A stretch of 64,000 nucleotides of DNA from Streptomyces panaciradicis (GTDB lineage: Bacteria; Actinomycetota; Actinomycetes; Streptomycetales; Streptomycetaceae), in contig NZ_JAMGBF010000017.1 of NCBI RefSeq assembly GCF_023516615.1, positions 62,001 through 126,000 of the forward strand. The letters run 5' to 3'. Both the position numbers and the translations under genes were made by a program. The stretch's first letter is position 1. Each line of letters opens with the position of its first letter. A model generated the notes under the pieces. The model worked only from the letters and a program-made list of their open reading frames with translations, was not told the origin of the DNA and did no database searches. Of the stretch, positions 18,790-27,390 are shown one piece after another.

Positions 18790-20460
18790 ATGTCCGTGGC
18801 GTCATCCTCCGGTCCTGGGCGGTCCGCCGAGCGGGCCGCCCGTGTGCCGCGGTTGCTGGAGGCGGTGCTCTCGGTCGGCAGCGGGCTCGAACTGCACTCC
18901 ACGCTGGACCGCATCTGCGCGACCGCGGCCGGTCTGACCGGCGCCCGGTACGCGGCCATCGGGGTCGTCGACGAGGACGGCGACGGCCTGGCGGACTTCG
19001 TGCACCACGGGGTCGACGAGGCCACCGCCCGGCGGATCGGGCGGTTGCCGGACGGTCGTACCGGGCTGCTCGGCGCGCTGATCCGGGACGAGCAGCCGGT
19101 GCGGCTCGCGGATCTCGCACAGGACCCGCGCGCGTGCGGCTTCCCCGAGCACCATCCGCCGATGCGCGCCTTCCTGGGGCTGCCCATCCGGGTGCAGGGC
19201 GAGGTCTTCGGCAATCTGTATCTGGCGGAGAAGCGGGACGGGCAGCCGTTCGACGACGACGATCTCGACATGGTCCGGGTCCTGGCCGCGGAGGCCGGGA
19301 TCGCCGTGGGCAACGCCCGTCTGTACGAGGCCGCCGAGCAGCGCGAGCGATGGATCGACGGATCGGTCGCCGTCACCACGGCCCTGCTGTCCGGGGACGA
19401 CGCCGACGACGCGTTGCAGGTCGTCGCGGAGCAGGCCCGCCGGCTGTCGGGATCGGCCGCCGGGGCCGTGCTGCTGCCCGCCGACGAGGGCGGCCTGGAG
19501 ATCGTCGCCGTGGCGTCGCACCGGCCGTCGGCCCTGCTGGGCGCGGTCGTCCCGGCGGAGAACGAACTGATCGCCGAACTCCTCGCCGGAGAGCCGGTGT
19601 TCGTGGCGGACGCGAGCACCGACCCGCGGATGACGACCGAGTACGGCCGCGCCTACGGGCCCGTCATGATGGTGCCCCTGCAGAGCGCCGGCCGCGTCCT
19701 GGGCGCCCTCGTCACACCCCGGGCACGCGGAGAGCGGCCCTTCACGCGAACCGAGCGGACTCTGGCCGTCCAGTTCGCCTCGCATGCCGCGCTCGCGCTG
19801 ATGATGGCCGAGGCACACCGCGACCGGGAGCAACTCGCGGTCTACGAGGACCGCGACCGAATCGCCCGGGACCTGCACGACCTGGTCGTCCAGCGGCTGT
19901 TCGCGACCGGGATGATGCTGGAGAGCGCGCAGCGCCGGTCGCGGGTGCCCGAGGTGCGTGCGGGCGTCGGCCGGGCGGTCGGCGAACTCGACGTCACCAT
20001 CCAGGAGATCCGCACCGCGGTCTTCGCGCTGGAGCAGGGCCCGGCCGAGGCTCCCGCGGGCCTGTGCTCGCGGGTGCTGCGGGAGATCGACACCGCCGCG
20101 GTCCCGCTCGGCTTCATGCCCTCGCATCGCTTCGTCGGTGCCGTCGACGCCCTCGTGGGCGACCTCACCGGCAAGAACCTCGTCGCGGCCCTGCGCGAGG
20201 CCCTCTCCAACGCCTTCCGGCACGCCGGGGCCGGTCGGATCGACGTGGAGGTCGACGCGACGGCGACGCTGCCGGACGGGCGTCCCGGCGTCCGGCTGAC
20301 CGTCGCCGACGACGGCGTCGGCATTCCTCCCGGTGGCCGGCGCAGTGGCCTCGGCAACCTCGAACGGCGCGCGCGATCCCTCGGCGGCGACAGCCGGCAC
20401 GGGCCGGGACTCGGCGGGGGCGGTGGCGGTACGACGGTGGTGTGGGAGGCGCCGTACTGA
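18790..20460 (+). CDS. GAF-domain sensor histidine kinase (NarL/DevS type)
   Basis: Encodes 556 residues from ATG 18790. Two GAF domains lie at about 30-175 and 200-340, then a HisKA_3 dimerisation helix with the phospho-acceptor in ARDLHDLV (His363), and a C-terminal HATPase with DGVGIPPGG and GLGNLERRA. There is no membrane segment, so it is a soluble sensor like the DevS/DosT group; whether its GAF binds haem or another ligand cannot be told. No response regulator gene is adjacent, making it an orphan. It lies 73 bases after cydCD, which makes redox or oxygen sensing an attractive guess only. Confidence 0.9.
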   Translation: MSVASSSGPGRSAERAARVPRLLEAVLSVGSGLELHSTLDRICATAAGLTGARYAAIGVVDEDGDGLADFVHHGVDEATARRIGRLPDGRTGLLGALIRDEQPVRLADLAQDPRACGFPEHHPPMRAFLGLPIRVQGEVFGNLYLAEKRDGQPFDDDDLDMVRVLAAEAGIAVGNARLYEAAEQRERWIDGSVAVTTALLSGDDADDALQVVAEQARRLSGSAAGAVLLPADEGGLEIVAVASHRPSALLGAVVPAENELIAELLAGEPVFVADASTDPRMTTEYGRAYGPVMMVPLQSAGRVLGALVTPRARGERPFTRTERTLAVQFASHAALALMMAEAHRDREQLAVYEDRDRIARDLHDLVVQRLFATGMMLESAQRRSRVPEVRAGVGRAVGELDVTIQEIRTAVFALEQGPAEAPAGLCSRVLREIDTAAVPLGFMPSHRFVGAVDALVGDLTGKNLVAALREALSNAFRHAGAGRIDVEVDATATLPDGRPGVRLTVADDGVGIPPGGRRSGLGNLERRARSLGGDSRHGPGLGGGGGGTTVVWEAPY

Positions 20461-20495
20461 GTCGTGCGGGCTCGCCCGAACGCTGCCCGCACGAC
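20461..20495. terminator. bidirectional terminator between convergent genes
   Basis: GTCGTGCGGG (20461-20470) pairs perfectly with CCCGCACGAC (20486-20495), 10-bp stem, loop 15, in the 49-base gap between the kinase and the HAD gene. Confidence 0.7.
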
Positions 20496-20509
20496 GTCGG
20501 CCGGGCGGG

Positions 20510-21379
20510 CTATGCGCGCTGCGCCAGCATCCGTTCGATGATGACCGCCACCCCGTCGTCGTTGTTGGCGACCGTGCGGCCCGAGGCGGCGGCGATGACG
20601 TCCGGGTGGGCGTTGCCCATGGCGTACGACCGGCCCGCCCAGGTCAGCATCTCGACGTCGTTCGGCATGTCGCCGAAGGCGACGACCTCCTCGTGGGAGA
20701 TGCCGCGCTCGGCGCAGCACAGGGCGAGCGTGCTGGCCTTGGAGACGCCGGGGCCGCTGATCTCCAGCAGGGCGCTGGGGCTGGACCGGGTGACGTTGGC
20801 GCGGTCGCCGAGGGCGAGGCGGGCGGTGGTGAGGAAACCGTCCGGGTCGAGCGTGGGGTGGTAGGCGAGGATCTTCAGTACGGGCTCGGCGGCACCGGGG
20901 CCGTCCGGCGCGAGCAGGTCCTCGGCCGGCGCGAGTTCGTCCGGGATCTCCATGTGCAGCTTGGGGTAGTCCGGCTCCTGGTGGAAGCCGTAGGTCTGCT
21001 CGACCGCGTACACCGTGCCGGGCGCCGCCTCGCGCAGCAGCCGTACGGCGTCCAGCGCGTTCTGCCGCGCCAGCTCCCGCACCTTCACGAACCGGTGGGC
21101 GCCGGGGCCGCCGTGCAGGTCGACCACGGCGGCGCCGTTGCCGCAGATCGCCAGGCCGTGGCCGTGGACGTGGTCGCTGACGACGTCCATCCAGCGGGCC
21201 GGGCGGCCGGTGACGAAGAAGACCTCGACACCCGCCTCCTCGGCGGCGGCGAGGGCGGCGACCGTGCGGGGGGAGACCGATTTGTCGTCCCGCAGCAGGG
21301 TGCCGTCGAGATCGGTGGCTATGAGCCGGGGCGGGACGGCTGCGGCCGGGGTCTCGGGCTGTCGAGTCGCTGAGGTCAC
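20510..21379 (-). CDS. Cof-type HAD hydrolase
   Basis: Encodes 289 residues from GTG 21379, which has GGGAG 9 bases upstream; ATG 21397 is also in frame. It has the HAD nucleophile motif DLDGTLL near the N-terminus, TGR in motif II, and GDMPNDVEML in the C-terminal motif, with the large type IIB cap typical of Cof proteins (sugar phosphate, PLP or HMP-PP phosphatases). The substrate is unknown. A second Cof-type protein of similar length is encoded at 31590-32390. Confidence 0.88.
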   Translation of the reverse strand: MTSATRQPETPAAAVPPRLIATDLDGTLLRDDKSVSPRTVAALAAAEEAGVEVFFVTGRPARWMDVVSDHVHGHGLAICGNGAAVVDLHGGPGAHRFVKVRELARQNALDAVRLLREAAPGTVYAVEQTYGFHQEPDYPKLHMEIPDELAPAEDLLAPDGPGAAEPVLKILAYHPTLDPDGFLTTARLALGDRANVTRSSPSALLEISGPGVSKASTLALCCAERGISHEEVVAFGDMPNDVEMLTWAGRSYAMGNAHPDVIAAASGRTVANNDDGVAVIIERMLAQRA

Positions 21380-21473
21380 CCGCCCATTCTCCCGCATATG
21401 CCCGCACGCCCGTGCGGGAGTCCGCGCAGGTGAGTGGTTACCGTCCTCACCTGCACCGTCACCCCCTGTCGGC

Positions 21474-22376
21474 TCAGCCGAGGCGGCCCGCGGCTTCCAT
21501 GGCGATCTGCTCGAAGACCTTCTCGTCGGCGGCGAAGTCCGAGTCCGGGATGGGCCAGTGGATCACGATCTCCGTGAAGCCCAGGTCACGGTGGCGGCCG
21601 GCGAAGTCCACGAACGCTTCCAGCGACTGCAGCGGGCGGGCGCGGTCCGGGGTGAAGCCGGTGAGCAGGATGCGGTCCATTCCGGCCACGTCCCGGCCGA
21701 TCTCGGCGCAGGCGTCCGCCAGCTTCTCGGACTGTCCGCGCAGGGCCCGGACCGACTGCTCGGGCGTGCCGTTCTCGTACAGCCGGGGGTCACCGGTGGT
21801 CACCCACGCCTGTCCGTGGCGCGCCGCGAGCCTCAGTCCGCGCGGCCCGGTCGCGGCCACCGCGAAGGGCAGCCGGGGGCGCTGCACGCACCCGGGGATG
21901 TTGCGCGCCTCGTGCGCCGAGTAGTAGTCGCCCTCGTACGACACCGCGTCCTCGGTCAGCAGCCGGTCCAGCAGCGGCACGAACTCGGCGAGCCGGTCGG
22001 CCCGCTCGCGCGGCGTCCAGGGTTCCTGGCCGAGCGCGGTGGCGTCGAATCCGGTGCCGCCCGCGCCGATGCCGAGCGTGACGCGGCCGCCCGAGATGTC
22101 GTCGAGGGAGATCAGCTCCTTGGCGAGGGTCACCGGGTGCCGGAAGTTCGGCGAGGTCACCAGCGTGCCCAGGCGCATCCGGTCGGTCACACCGGCCGCC
22201 GCGGTCAGCGTCGGCAGGGCGCCGAACCACGGGCCGTCCCTGAAGCTCCGCCAGGACAGGTGGTCATAGGTGTAGGCGGTGTGGAAGCCGAGTTGCTCCG
22301 CCCGCTGCCATGCCGAACGGCCGCCCTCGTGCCAGCGGCGGTGGGGGAGGATCACGGTGCTCAGACGCAGACTCAT
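21474..22376 (-). CDS. LLM-class F420-dependent oxidoreductase
   Basis: Encodes 300 residues from ATG 22376 (MSLRLSTVILPH); a longer in-frame start at 22421 would read through the parS and is unlikely. It shows the luciferase-like TIM-barrel pattern: EQLGFHTAYTYDHL near 35, TAAAGVTDRMRLGTLVTSP near 75 and GGRVTLGIGAGG near 115. Members use F420 (or FMN) for hydride transfer on unknown substrates; F420 is abundant in actinomycetes. It is monocistronic, with a perfect parS just upstream. Confidence 0.88.
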   Translation of the reverse strand: MSLRLSTVILPHRRWHEGGRSAWQRAEQLGFHTAYTYDHLSWRSFRDGPWFGALPTLTAAAGVTDRMRLGTLVTSPNFRHPVTLAKELISLDDISGGRVTLGIGAGGTGFDATALGQEPWTPRERADRLAEFVPLLDRLLTEDAVSYEGDYYSAHEARNIPGCVQRPRLPFAVAATGPRGLRLAARHGQAWVTTGDPRLYENGTPEQSVRALRGQSEKLADACAEIGRDVAGMDRILLTGFTPDRARPLQSLEAFVDFAGRHRDLGFTEIVIHWPIPDSDFAADEKVFEQIAMEAAGRLG

Positions 22377-22401
22377 GAACCGAGCGTATGCGCCGCAGGG
22401 G

Positions 22402-22415
22402 GTTTCACGTGAAAC
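22402..22415. promoter_or_regulatory. perfect parS site
   Basis: GTTTCACGTGAAAC between the F420-type oxidoreductase gene start (22376) and the stop of the next minus-strand gene (22428). Confidence 0.85.
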
Positions 22416-22427
22416 AGTCACCGTCCG

Positions 22428-22874
22428 TCATCGCACGCGGCCGCTGAGCCAGGGCGTGAGGGTGAGCATCGGCAGGTACTCGCGGTGGGTGCGGTCCTGC
22501 GGCAGCGGCACGATCAGGAAGTAGCCGGGCGGAAACCGGCGGGCCTTGACGAAGGCCCGGCCGTCGAAGAGGGAGCGGAGGAAGGCCGACACGTCGTCGC
22601 GGGCGATGTCCGGGCACTCGACGCCCTCGACGGTGATCAGTGCGTCGTCGTCCGGGTAGAGCCGGACGCCGACCCGGGGCAGGCCGCCGAACTCGGCGTA
22701 GGCCTCGTGCGGCAGGGAGCCGTCCGGGTCGGTGGTGACGCCGACGCCCGCGGCGCTGCGGCGGGAGGTCTGGTCGGCGCCGATGTCGTGGGTGACCTCG
22801 ATCTCGCGGCCGTACTCCGCGGCGAGGGCGCGCAGCGCGGTGACGGCGGTCTCGGTGGTCGGGAAGTGGTCCAT
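22428..22874 (-). CDS. hypothetical protein
   Basis: Encodes 148 residues from ATG 22874 (MDHFPTTETAV); a start at 22886 is also possible. It is a soluble, acidic alpha/beta protein without signal peptide, membrane segment or a family motif I recognise. Features seen: an N-terminal helix (TAVTALRALAAEYG), an RLYPDDDALITVEG strand pair and a C-terminal FPPGYFLIVPLPQDR. It lies 20 bases downstream of kptA on the same strand, so the two may be co-transcribed. Codon usage is like the core genome. Confidence 0.75.
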   Translation of the reverse strand: MDHFPTTETAVTALRALAAEYGREIEVTHDIGADQTSRRSAAGVGVTTDPDGSLPHEAYAEFGGLPRVGVRLYPDDDALITVEGVECPDIARDDVSAFLRSLFDGRAFVKARRFPPGYFLIVPLPQDRTHREYLPMLTLTPWLSGRVR

Positions 22875-22893
22875 ACCTCTGATCATGCCGGGG

Positions 22894-23442
22894 TCAGTGC
22901 GGTTCGGGGAACCGCAGGTACCGCGGCGGTACGGCGCGCGTCAGCCACACGCCGTTCTCGCTGACGTGGAAGACATGGCCGTCGCGGTGCATGGCGCCCG
23001 CGTCCACACTGAGCACGACGGGCCGGCCGCGCCGGGCGCCGACGCGGGTGGCCGTCTCGCGGTCGGGCGAGAGGTGGACGTCGTGCCGGTTCATCGGGCG
23101 CAGCCCTTCTGCGCGGATCGCGTCCAGGTTGCGGGCGACGGTGCCGTGGTAGAGGTACGGCGGCGGGGTCGCCGGGGCCAGCCCGAGGTCGACGTCGACG
23201 CTGTGTCCCTGGCTGGCGCGGATCCGGGTGCCTTCGACGGCGAAGCGCTTCTTGTCGTTGTGCGCGACGACGTGGTCCAGTTCCTCGCGGGTGAAGCGGA
23301 AGCCATGGGCGGCGGCCGCGGCGATCAGTACGTCGATCTCGACCCAGCCCGCCTCGTCGAGGCTCAGCCCGATCCGCTCGGGCTGGTGGCGCAGGTGCTT
23401 CGAGAGGTACTTCGACACCTTCACGGTGCGTCGTTCGTCCAT
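22894..23442 (-). CDS. kptA: RNA 2'-phosphotransferase Tpt1/KptA family
   Basis: Encodes 182 residues from ATG 23442. It opens with SKYLSKHLRHQP, the family hallmark containing catalytic Arg/His, and continues with LDEAGWVEID, an HDVHLS-type segment and VLSVDAGAMHRDGHVFH. Tpt1/KptA moves an internal RNA 2'-phosphate to NAD+, giving ADP-ribose 1'',2''-cyclic phosphate. Yeast needs it for tRNA splicing; its role in bacteria without such introns is not settled (RNA repair or NAD-linked capping have been proposed). The start region lies next to three DnaA boxes. Confidence 0.92.
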   Translation of the reverse strand: MDERRTVKVSKYLSKHLRHQPERIGLSLDEAGWVEIDVLIAAAAAHGFRFTREELDHVVAHNDKKRFAVEGTRIRASQGHSVDVDLGLAPATPPPYLYHGTVARNLDAIRAEGLRPMNRHDVHLSPDRETATRVGARRGRPVVLSVDAGAMHRDGHVFHVSENGVWLTRAVPPRYLRFPEPH

Positions 23443-23499
23443 CCGCTCAGGATGGCGGGAGAGACGCGGATCACGCAGACAATTTTTCGTCCGCAGGTT

Positions 23500-23553
23500 T
23501 GATCCACAACCAACTGTAGTTATCCACAGGCTACTTGGCGATTCTGTGGACAA
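23500..23553. promoter_or_regulatory. three DnaA boxes upstream of kptA
   Basis: TGATCCACA (23500-23508, +), TTATCCACA (23520-23528, +) and TGTGGACAA (23545-23553, reverse of TTGTCCACA). The last two fit the Streptomyces DnaA-box consensus. Confidence 0.6.
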
Positions 23554-23566
23554 CTACCTTTACATG

Positions 23567-24505
23567 TCAGCCCTGTTCGTCAAGATCAGCAGGGGCCCGC
23601 CCCTTTGACGTGAGCGCGTCCAACTCCCTTGCCCGTACCTCGCGTTCGGCCGCCAGCGCCACGAACTCCGCGACCCGCTCCGCTCCAACCAGCCCTTCCA
23701 CGGCCCTGATCGTCTCCTCCGGCAGGGCCACGGAGCGTGAGGTCGGACGCTTCTGCGGCGTCTCCCCCGCACCCAGCTGCCGGCGCAGCTGCCGCACCGC
23801 CAACGACCGCATGGCCCGCGCGAGTTCGGCGTCGACCGTCTGCTGGGCCAGGGGCCGCAGTCGCCGTACGAGCGAGGCCGCCTCGGCCGCGTCCGCGTCG
23901 GTCGGGCGGTGCGGTCCCTGGAGGTAGCGCGCGAAGACGTGCTCGGTGGTGAACTCCAGGAACCGGGAAGCGATGTGCTCGACCTGCCCCCTCAACTCCC
24001 GCAGATGACCGGCGATCGCGGACAACGGCACCCCGGCGCCGTGCAACTCGACCGCCACGGCGAGCTCTTGGGGGCTCGGCACGAGGAAGCAGTCGTCGTC
24101 GCCGGGCACCGGCTCCAGCACGCCGAGTTCCACGGCGTCGGCGACGGCCTCGTCGTCGGGGGACCCGCCGAACCGCTCGTCCAGCTCGGCGCGGGAGATC
24201 CGCACGGCCTCCTCGTCGGTCCACGGACCGTCCACCTCGGCGACCAGCCCGAGGACCCCGCCCAGGCCCCGGCCGGTGTCCCACGCCTCCAGAAGCTCTT
24301 TGATGGAGGCCAGGCCGTAGCCGCGGTCGAGGAGGTCGGCGATCTGGCGCAGACGGGCCAGATGGGCGTCGGAGTAGAGGTTGGCGCGGCCGCGGCGCTC
24401 GGGGCGGGGCAGGAGGCCGCGGTCCTGGTAGGCGCGGATGGTGCGGACGCTGGCGCCGCTGACGTGCGCCAGGTCCTCGATCCGGTAGACGGCCGCCTCG
24501 GTCAC
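23567..24505 (-). CDS. MerR-family transcriptional regulator
   Basis: Encodes 312 residues from GTG 24505. The N-terminal winged HTH of MerR is clear (YRIEDLAHVSGASVRTIRAY, then RGRANLYSDAHLARLRQI; residues 6-75). The C-terminal 230 residues are an uncharacterised helical domain, longer than the metal-sensing MerR types and without a Cys cluster, so metal sensing is unlikely. It lies head-on behind the SDR/hydrolase gene (44 bases after its stop) and 14 bases after DnaA box 23545-23553. Target unknown; autoregulation likely. Confidence 0.88.
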   Translation of the reverse strand: MTEAAVYRIEDLAHVSGASVRTIRAYQDRGLLPRPERRGRANLYSDAHLARLRQIADLLDRGYGLASIKELLEAWDTGRGLGGVLGLVAEVDGPWTDEEAVRISRAELDERFGGSPDDEAVADAVELGVLEPVPGDDDCFLVPSPQELAVAVELHGAGVPLSAIAGHLRELRGQVEHIASRFLEFTTEHVFARYLQGPHRPTDADAAEAASLVRRLRPLAQQTVDAELARAMRSLAVRQLRRQLGAGETPQKRPTSRSVALPEETIRAVEGLVGAERVAEFVALAAEREVRARELDALTSKGRAPADLDEQG

Positions 24506-24548
24506 GGCGCGGTCCGGGCAGGCCGCCCGCAGGCGACGCCGGCGCCGC

Positions 24549-26303
24549 TCACAGCGGGGGTTCCAGCCGCGCGATCGCCCGCAGTGCGCGCGGGGTGAAC
24601 CGGGACATGAGGTGGGCGCCGCGGGCCTCGGGGGTGACGGGCACGACCGCCTGGTTGCGTACGACGGCGCGACGGATCGCGTCGGCGACCTTCTCCGGCG
24701 GGTAGTTGCGCAGGCCGTACAGCCGTGCCGTGCGCTTCTGCCGCCGCTTCTCCTCCTCGGCGTCCACGCCCGCGAAGCGCGCGGTCGAGGTGATGTTGGT
24801 GTTGACGAAGCCGGGGCAGATCGCGCTCACGCCGATGCCCCGGCCGGCGAGTTCGGCGCGCAGGCACTCGCTGAGCATGAGCACGGCGGCCTTGGAGGTG
24901 CTGTAGGCGGGCAGCGCCTTGGAGGGCTGGTAGGCCGCCGCGGAGGCGGTGTTGACGATGTGGCCGCCCTGTCCGCGCTCGGCCATCTGCCTGCCGAAGA
25001 GCCGGCAGCCGTGGATGACGCCCCACAGGTTGACGTCGAGGACCTTCTTCCAGTCCTCCGGTGTGGTGTCGAAGAACGAACCGCCCAGGCCGATACCGGC
25101 GTTGTTCACCAGCACGTCGAGCACGCCGTACTGGGTGGCGACCTTGTCGGCGAGCTTCTCCATGGCCTGCTCGTCGGAGACGTCGACGGTCTCCGGCCAG
25201 GCCTCGGGGGCGCCGATCAGCCGGGACAGCTCGGCGGTGCGGGCGGCGGACTCGGCGTCCCGGTCGACGGCGATGACGCGCGCGCCGGCCTCGGCGAAGG
25301 CGAACGCCGTGGCCCGGCCGATGCCGCTGCCCGCGCCGGTGACCAGGACGAGCTGTCCGCCGAAGCGGTCGGCGTACTTGCCGGTGGGCTTCACCGGCTC
25401 GGGCCTGCCGTCCTCGACCGACCGCACGAACTCGGTGATCCAGGCGGTCAGTTGGTCGGGCCGGGTGCGGGGTATCCAGTGCTTGGCCGGAAGGGTGCGG
25501 CGGGTCAGCCGGGGGACCCAGCGGTCCAGGTCGTCGTAGAGCCGCTCCGAGAGGAAGGCGTCGTCGAGGGGCGTGATGAGCTGCACGGGCGCGTGTGCGT
25601 GGGCGTCGGGGCGCGGGTGGCGCAGCCGCGCGCGGACGTTGTCGCGGTACAGCCAGGCGCCGTGTGCCGCGTCCTGAGGGAGCGAGGAGGTCGGGTAGTC
25701 GCCGCCGGGGACCTTCTCGACGCGCTCCAGGATGCGCGGCCAGCGCTTGCCGAGGGGGCCGCGCCAGGCCAGTTCGGGCAGCACGGGTGTGTGCAGGGCG
25801 TACACGTACCAGGACTTGGCGCCCTGGCCGAGGAGCTGGCCGACGCGGCGCGGGGTGGGCTTCCTCAGGCGCTGGTCGATCCAGTGGCCGAAGTGGTCCA
25901 GGCAGGGTCCGGACATGGAGGTGAAGGAGGCGATGCGGCCCTCGGTGCGGGCGACGGTGACGAACTCCCAGGACTGCACGGAACCCCAGTCGTGCCCGAC
26001 CAGGTGCACGGGCCGGCCCGGGCTGACCGCGTCGATCACGGCCAGGAAGTCGTCCGTGAGCTTCTCCAGGGTGAAGCCGCCACGCAGGGGCTTCGGGGCC
26101 GTCGACCGGCCGTGTCCCCGGACGTCGTACAGGACGACGTGGAAGTGTTCCGCGAGCCGGCCGGCGACCTCGGACCACACCTCCTTGCTGTCCGGGTAGC
26201 CGTGCACCAGCACCACCGTCGGCTGTCCCGCGTCCCCCAGCTCGGCGACGCACAACTCGATCCCGCCGGTCCGCACCCGGCGCTCTCGCGCACCCTTCAG
26301 CAC
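24549..26303 (-). CDS. alpha/beta hydrolase - short-chain dehydrogenase fusion
   Basis: Encodes 584 residues. GTG 26303 is preferred because SD AAGGAG (complement of 26312-26317) is 8 bases upstream; GTG 26309 would overlap the upstream stop. Residues ~10-300 are an alpha/beta hydrolase (VLVHGYPDS oxyanion region, LVGHDWGSV with Asp in the nucleophile elbow as in epoxide/haloalkane hydrolases). Residues ~315-584 are a classical SDR (GAGSGIGRA, NNAGIGLGG, YSTSKAA with Tyr/Lys). The two activities may act in sequence on a lipid or xenobiotic. Translationally coupled to the M24 peptidase upstream (2-base gap). Confidence 0.9.
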   Translation of the reverse strand: MLKGARERRVRTGGIELCVAELGDAGQPTVVLVHGYPDSKEVWSEVAGRLAEHFHVVLYDVRGHGRSTAPKPLRGGFTLEKLTDDFLAVIDAVSPGRPVHLVGHDWGSVQSWEFVTVARTEGRIASFTSMSGPCLDHFGHWIDQRLRKPTPRRVGQLLGQGAKSWYVYALHTPVLPELAWRGPLGKRWPRILERVEKVPGGDYPTSSLPQDAAHGAWLYRDNVRARLRHPRPDAHAHAPVQLITPLDDAFLSERLYDDLDRWVPRLTRRTLPAKHWIPRTRPDQLTAWITEFVRSVEDGRPEPVKPTGKYADRFGGQLVLVTGAGSGIGRATAFAFAEAGARVIAVDRDAESAARTAELSRLIGAPEAWPETVDVSDEQAMEKLADKVATQYGVLDVLVNNAGIGLGGSFFDTTPEDWKKVLDVNLWGVIHGCRLFGRQMAERGQGGHIVNTASAAAYQPSKALPAYSTSKAAVLMLSECLRAELAGRGIGVSAICPGFVNTNITSTARFAGVDAEEEKRRQKRTARLYGLRNYPPEKVADAIRRAVVRNQAVVPVTPEARGAHLMSRFTPRALRAIARLEPPL

Positions 26304-26305
26304 TG

Positions 26306-27148
26306 TCACATCTCCTTCGCCCAGCGCCGCACGTGCGGCAGGTCGTCGTCCAGCCAGAAGGCGCTCTCCTCGGGGTCCCCGGAGTCGGTGACGACGAGGA
26401 TCTCCTCGAACTTCGCGCCGGTGCCCCGGAATCCGAGGTGGGGTTCGACCGCCCACAGGCCCGGCCGCGGCGGGTGGTCGGAGAAGCGGTACGGCGACCA
26501 CAGCGGGGACCAGCCCTCGCGGTGGCCGTGCAGCGCGTCGCTCGCGAGCCCCTTCAGGGACTGTGCGCCGAAGCCGAACAGGTGGGGGGAGAAGCGGCGC
26601 TGCTTCACCCGGTCCACCTTGTGGGCGATGACGCCGAAGGGGTAGGCGCGGTGCCGGTTGGCGTATCCCTGCCGGACCATGAGGCGGTCCACGTCCTCGT
26701 AGATCGTCCGCAAGGGGCGCCGCTCGCGCACCTCGCGCAGGATCAGGTCGCGGTGTGCCTCCAGGTCGGCCATGAGCCGCTCCTGCACCGGGTTGGCGCC
26801 GAGCGAGCCGGAGTAGCCGATGTCCGCGGTGCAGCCGTCGAGGACCGGGGCCATGTCGAGGATGAAGGGCATCCCCGGCTCCAGCCGGCGGTCGGTGGGG
26901 AAGAACTGGAGCGGGACGCGGAAGTTCACGAACGCCGTGCGGTCCCCGAACCAGGCGAAGGGGAGGTGGAACCAGTCCCGCACGCCCCGCTCGCGCAGCC
27001 ACGCCCGTTGCATGCGGGCCGCCTCGCGCTCGGTCACGCCCGGCCGCAGCTGGGCGGCGACCGCCTCGGCGCACTCGTAGGCGAGGCGCTGTACCTCGCG
27101 GAACCCGCGCAGCCTTGCGGAGAGTTCACCTGACCATGCCGTCGTCAT
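26306..27148 (-). CDS. M24-family metallopeptidase (Xaa-Pro peptidase-like)
   Basis: Encodes 280 residues from ATG 27148 (MTTAWSGELS); the longer start at 27232 crosses the likely promoter region and is not preferred. The pita-bread fold is recognisable: FILDMAPVLDGCTADIGYSG supplies two Asp metal ligands, AHKVDR the His region, and EPHLGF and FEEILVVTD the Glu ligands. It lacks the N-terminal domain of true prolidases. Some members are creatinase-like with non-peptide substrates. It leads a two-gene operon with the hydrolase-SDR fusion. Confidence 0.85.
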   Translation of the reverse strand: MTTAWSGELSARLRGFREVQRLAYECAEAVAAQLRPGVTEREAARMQRAWLRERGVRDWFHLPFAWFGDRTAFVNFRVPLQFFPTDRRLEPGMPFILDMAPVLDGCTADIGYSGSLGANPVQERLMADLEAHRDLILREVRERRPLRTIYEDVDRLMVRQGYANRHRAYPFGVIAHKVDRVKQRRFSPHLFGFGAQSLKGLASDALHGHREGWSPLWSPYRFSDHPPRPGLWAVEPHLGFRGTGAKFEEILVVTDSGDPEESAFWLDDDLPHVRRWAKEM

Positions 27149-27191
27149 GCCACCGCCACTCCCGTCCGCGACTGCGGTACGTGCTCGTAAC

Positions 27192-27220
27192 TTGACACTG
27201 GCGAATGTGACAGTTGTTAG
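27192..27220 (+). promoter_or_regulatory. promoter of the ABC transporter operon
   Basis: TTGACA (27192-27197), 17-base spacer, TGTTAG (27215-27220): a good vegetative (HrdB-type) promoter ~170 bases before the first ATPase gene. A lone DnaA box (TGTGGACAA, 27249-27257) lies just downstream. Confidence 0.6.
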
Positions 27221-27390
27221 AGGCTGCGTCAATAGGCGGGCTTCGGCCTGTGGACAACTCTCCGTGCCGTGTCACTGTGCGTAGCTCTCAAGTAGGGGGT
27301 ACCCCTACGGTCCCGTACGTCTGGAGGCTGAGGCGAAGACAGCTCTGCGGGCTGACGTGTGCCGTGGTCCACGTCACTATCGTCGAACCT

